Positions 62,443 through 64,000 of a DNA stretch of 64,000 nucleotides are shown one piece after another (positions within the stretch are counted from its first letter, which is position 1; each line of letters begins with the position of its first letter). Origin of the DNA: a bacterium. GTDB taxonomy: Bacteria > Pseudomonadota > Alphaproteobacteria > Acetobacterales > Acetobacteraceae. The stretch is from contig JAMFRO010000098.1 in assembly GCA_026224825.1 (NCBI GenBank), positions 17,846 through 81,845 on the forward strand, in the 5' to 3' direction. The notes under the pieces were generated by a model. The model was not told the origin of the DNA. It did not search any database and was given only the letters and a program-made list of their open reading frames with translations. Made by a program: the position numbers and the translations under genes.

Positions 62443-63879
62443 ATGGGCCAGGACTCGGAACGCGTAGCATTGGTGCCGGATGGCGCACAGCCGGAGCGGG
62501 CCGTGCGCGCTGCGGGCGGCTGGCTGGGCATACGTTCGGCCGGGCGGCGCTTTGCCTTGGTCTACGCGCTGATGTTCGGCGCCTCCTCCTGCCTGCTGGC
62601 CATCTCGCTCTGGTATTCCACCATCGGGCTGGTGCAACACCAGGTGGAAAACGCCATCCATAGCGATGACCTCGCGCTGCAGGCATTGGCCCTGCCGCCG
62701 GGCGGCGGGCTGTCCAATGTGGCCGCTGCCATCGCCACGCGGCTGGATGTGCCGGGCGATACCGGGGGCATATATCTGCTGATGGATGGACATGGCGAGC
62801 GGCTGGCCGGGAACCTGGACCAATGGCCCGAGGGGCTGGCCCAGATGGACGCCTGGTACCAACTGCCCGTCAGCCGCGCCGGCGTGGCCTCGGTGGCGCT
62901 GCTGCGGGCCGAGGCACTGCCCGGTGGGGTGCGGCTGATCGTGGGACGCGATGTGCGGGTGCGGGCGCAATTATGGCATGTGCTGCGCAACGGGCTCATC
63001 TGGACCGGCCTCCTCATGGTGCTGCTGGGGCTGCTCGGCGCCTTCGTCATCCGCTCGATCTTCCGCCGCATGGTGCGCGATATCTCCATCACCAGCCGGG
63101 CCATCGCCAGGGGCGATCTCTCGCGCCGGCTGCCCTTGGGGGTGGGTGAGGAATTCGACGAGCTGGCGGTCATCATCAACGATATGCTGGACCGCATCTC
63201 GCGGCTGATGGATGGCGTGCGGCAAGTGTCCAACGCCATCGCCCATGATTTGCGCACGCCGGTAACCCGCGCCCGCACCAGGCTGGAAGCCGCGGCACTT
63301 TACGCGAACACACCCGACGAATGGCGCGCCGCCATCGAACGCGCGACACAGGATCTGGACGGCATCGTCGGCGTGTTCGAAGCCCTCCTGCGCATCGCCG
63401 AAATCGAGGCCGGATCGCGCCGCGCCGCCTTCGCCCAGGTGGATCTCACCCAGACATTATGGGATATGGACGAGCTGTACCGCGCCGTGGCCGAGGAACG
63501 AGGCCTGCACCTGCGCACCATCGTCGCCGCACCGCTGCCCGTTTTTGGCGACCGCGAGCTGGTGCAGCAGGCCGTGGCCAATCTGCTCGACAACGCCCTG
63601 AAATTCTCCGCACCCGGCACAATCATCGACCTCACCGCACGGCTGGAAGAACACGCCGTGGAAATCGTGGTCGCCGACCACGGCCCCGGCATAGATGCCG
63701 CCGACCGCAGCCGCGCCATGGAACGCTTCTTCCGCGCCGAAGCCGCCCGCAACACCCAAGGCTCAGGCCTCGGCCTCGCCCTCGTCTCCGCCGTAGCCCA
63801 ACTCCACAACGGCACCCTCCAACTAGCCGACAACAACCCCGGCCTGCGGGCCGTGATCTGCCTGCCGACGCAAGGTTAA
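62443..63879 (+). CDS. Membrane sensor histidine kinase
   Basis: A 478-residue kinase: first helix FALVYALMFGASSCLLAISL (about 37-56), a periplasmic region of about 110 residues without recognisable domain, second helix GLIWTGLLMVLLGLLGAFVI, HAMP (RSIFRRMVRDISITSRAIAR), HisKA (VSNAIAHDLRTPVTRARTRL), and HATPase (NLLDNALKFSAPG; VADHGPGI; GSGLGLALVSAVA). Partner of the regulator at 61562, 191 bp upstream. TAA at 63877 is followed immediately by palindrome copy D. Confidence 0.94.
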   Translation: MGQDSERVALVPDGAQPERAVRAAGGWLGIRSAGRRFALVYALMFGASSCLLAISLWYSTIGLVQHQVENAIHSDDLALQALALPPGGGLSNVAAAIATRLDVPGDTGGIYLLMDGHGERLAGNLDQWPEGLAQMDAWYQLPVSRAGVASVALLRAEALPGGVRLIVGRDVRVRAQLWHVLRNGLIWTGLLMVLLGLLGAFVIRSIFRRMVRDISITSRAIARGDLSRRLPLGVGEEFDELAVIINDMLDRISRLMDGVRQVSNAIAHDLRTPVTRARTRLEAAALYANTPDEWRAAIERATQDLDGIVGVFEALLRIAEIEAGSRRAAFAQVDLTQTLWDMDELYRAVAEERGLHLRTIVAAPLPVFGDRELVQQAVANLLDNALKFSAPGTIIDLTARLEEHAVEIVVADHGPGIDAADRSRAMERFFRAEAARNTQGSGLGLALVSAVAQLHNGTLQLADNNPGLRAVICLPTQG

Positions 63880-64000
63880 GGAAAAAGGCTGGGGCTCCGC
63901 CCCTGACCCCGCTGGGGCCTGGAGGCCCCAGACCCCCATTAGTTGAAGACTTAAAAAAGAGGCCTGCCACTTCGGTGTTTGAAACACCGGGGAGGCAGGC
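63880..64000. repeat. Nested modular palindrome, copy D (cut by window end)
   Basis: Starts at the base after the kinase stop with GGAAAAAGGCTGGGGCTCCG, continues with CTGGGGCCTGGAGGCCCCAG and the AGACTTAAAAAAGAGGCC stem, then CGGTGTTTGAAACACCG, and runs out inside the right half of the inner stem. It has the arm order of copy A in inverted orientation and the same core as A and B. Confidence 0.9.

Overview
The window is a GC-rich (high G/C at third codon positions), gene-dense stretch of an alphaproteobacterial chromosome. Protein character (hem operon carrying a mitofilin-like gene, MEP-pathway ispE, Kdp system, PQQ-era style periplasmic cytochrome/copper proteins) and the style of the intergenic palindromes suggest Acetobacteraceae, perhaps an acidophilic relative of Acidocella/Acidiphilium; the family is an inference and the genus a guess. 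Almost everything is housekeeping, packed into short operons with ATGA, GTGA or TGATG overlaps.

Layout. 1-3181 (-): hemC-hemD-mitofilin-like-hemY (cut by the left edge). 3205-7979 (+): tsaD-rlmJ-gpsA-GFA enzyme and a GT-C glycosyltransferase. 8070-10741 (-): DUF4149 and ahcY, then cytochrome c and a PCuAC copper chaperone. 10848-15021 (+): folB, uvrC, pgi. 15025-19484: a receiver-only regulator and a sensorless histidine kinase (divergent), a hydrolase, tRNA-Gln, ispE and a TPR lipoprotein. 19570-26579 (+): apaG, folE, GNAT, two tandem ctaA/COX15 paralogues, tldD, an amidohydrolase and a small orphan. 26814-29506 (-): membrane protein and esterase. 29535-33740 (+): a Nudix-like NAD regulator (NrtR type) followed by two palindromic operators and nadABC. 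34194-42336 (-): a GIY-YIG protein, then kdpE-kdpD-kdpC-kdpB-kdpA-kdpF plus a second micro-ORF. 42616-48854: a putrescine transport/utilisation cluster (potGHIF-puuA) with a divergent XRE-cupin regulator. 49048-52764: accessory, AT-richer DNA with a Panacea-domain gene overlapping a two-helix membrane protein (candidate toxin-antitoxin pair) and, past a GH17 protein and a CoA-binding protein, a 739-bp islet bounded by perfect inverted repeats. 52773-59212: CYTH-CHAD protein, GT39, CbpA-like DnaJ, pdxJ, lpd. 59548-63879: YqjE/YqjD-like membrane proteins, a DegP-like protease in an operon with an OmpR-type regulator and its kinase.

The most unusual content is not in the genes but between them. 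Four copies (A 26583-26809, B 42415-42625, C 59297-59540, D 63880-64000+) of a modular, nested palindrome sit within a few bases of stop codons. Copies share some stems and swap others, and the outermost arms are complementary within a copy but differ between copies. Three further palindrome types are present: a GCGGGGATGACGGG type (one copy translated into the C-terminus of TsaD), a GCGAAGCAATCC type bracketing the GIY-YIG gene, and two 111-113-bp MITE-like units with GAG-CTGTT ends. The other leads are the Panacea/membrane-protein pair, a CtaA paralogue lacking the first heme-ligand His, and the NrtR operator pair.

All coordinates, start choices and repeat matches were worked out by reading the sequence; no database search was run, so family names rest on motif recognition.
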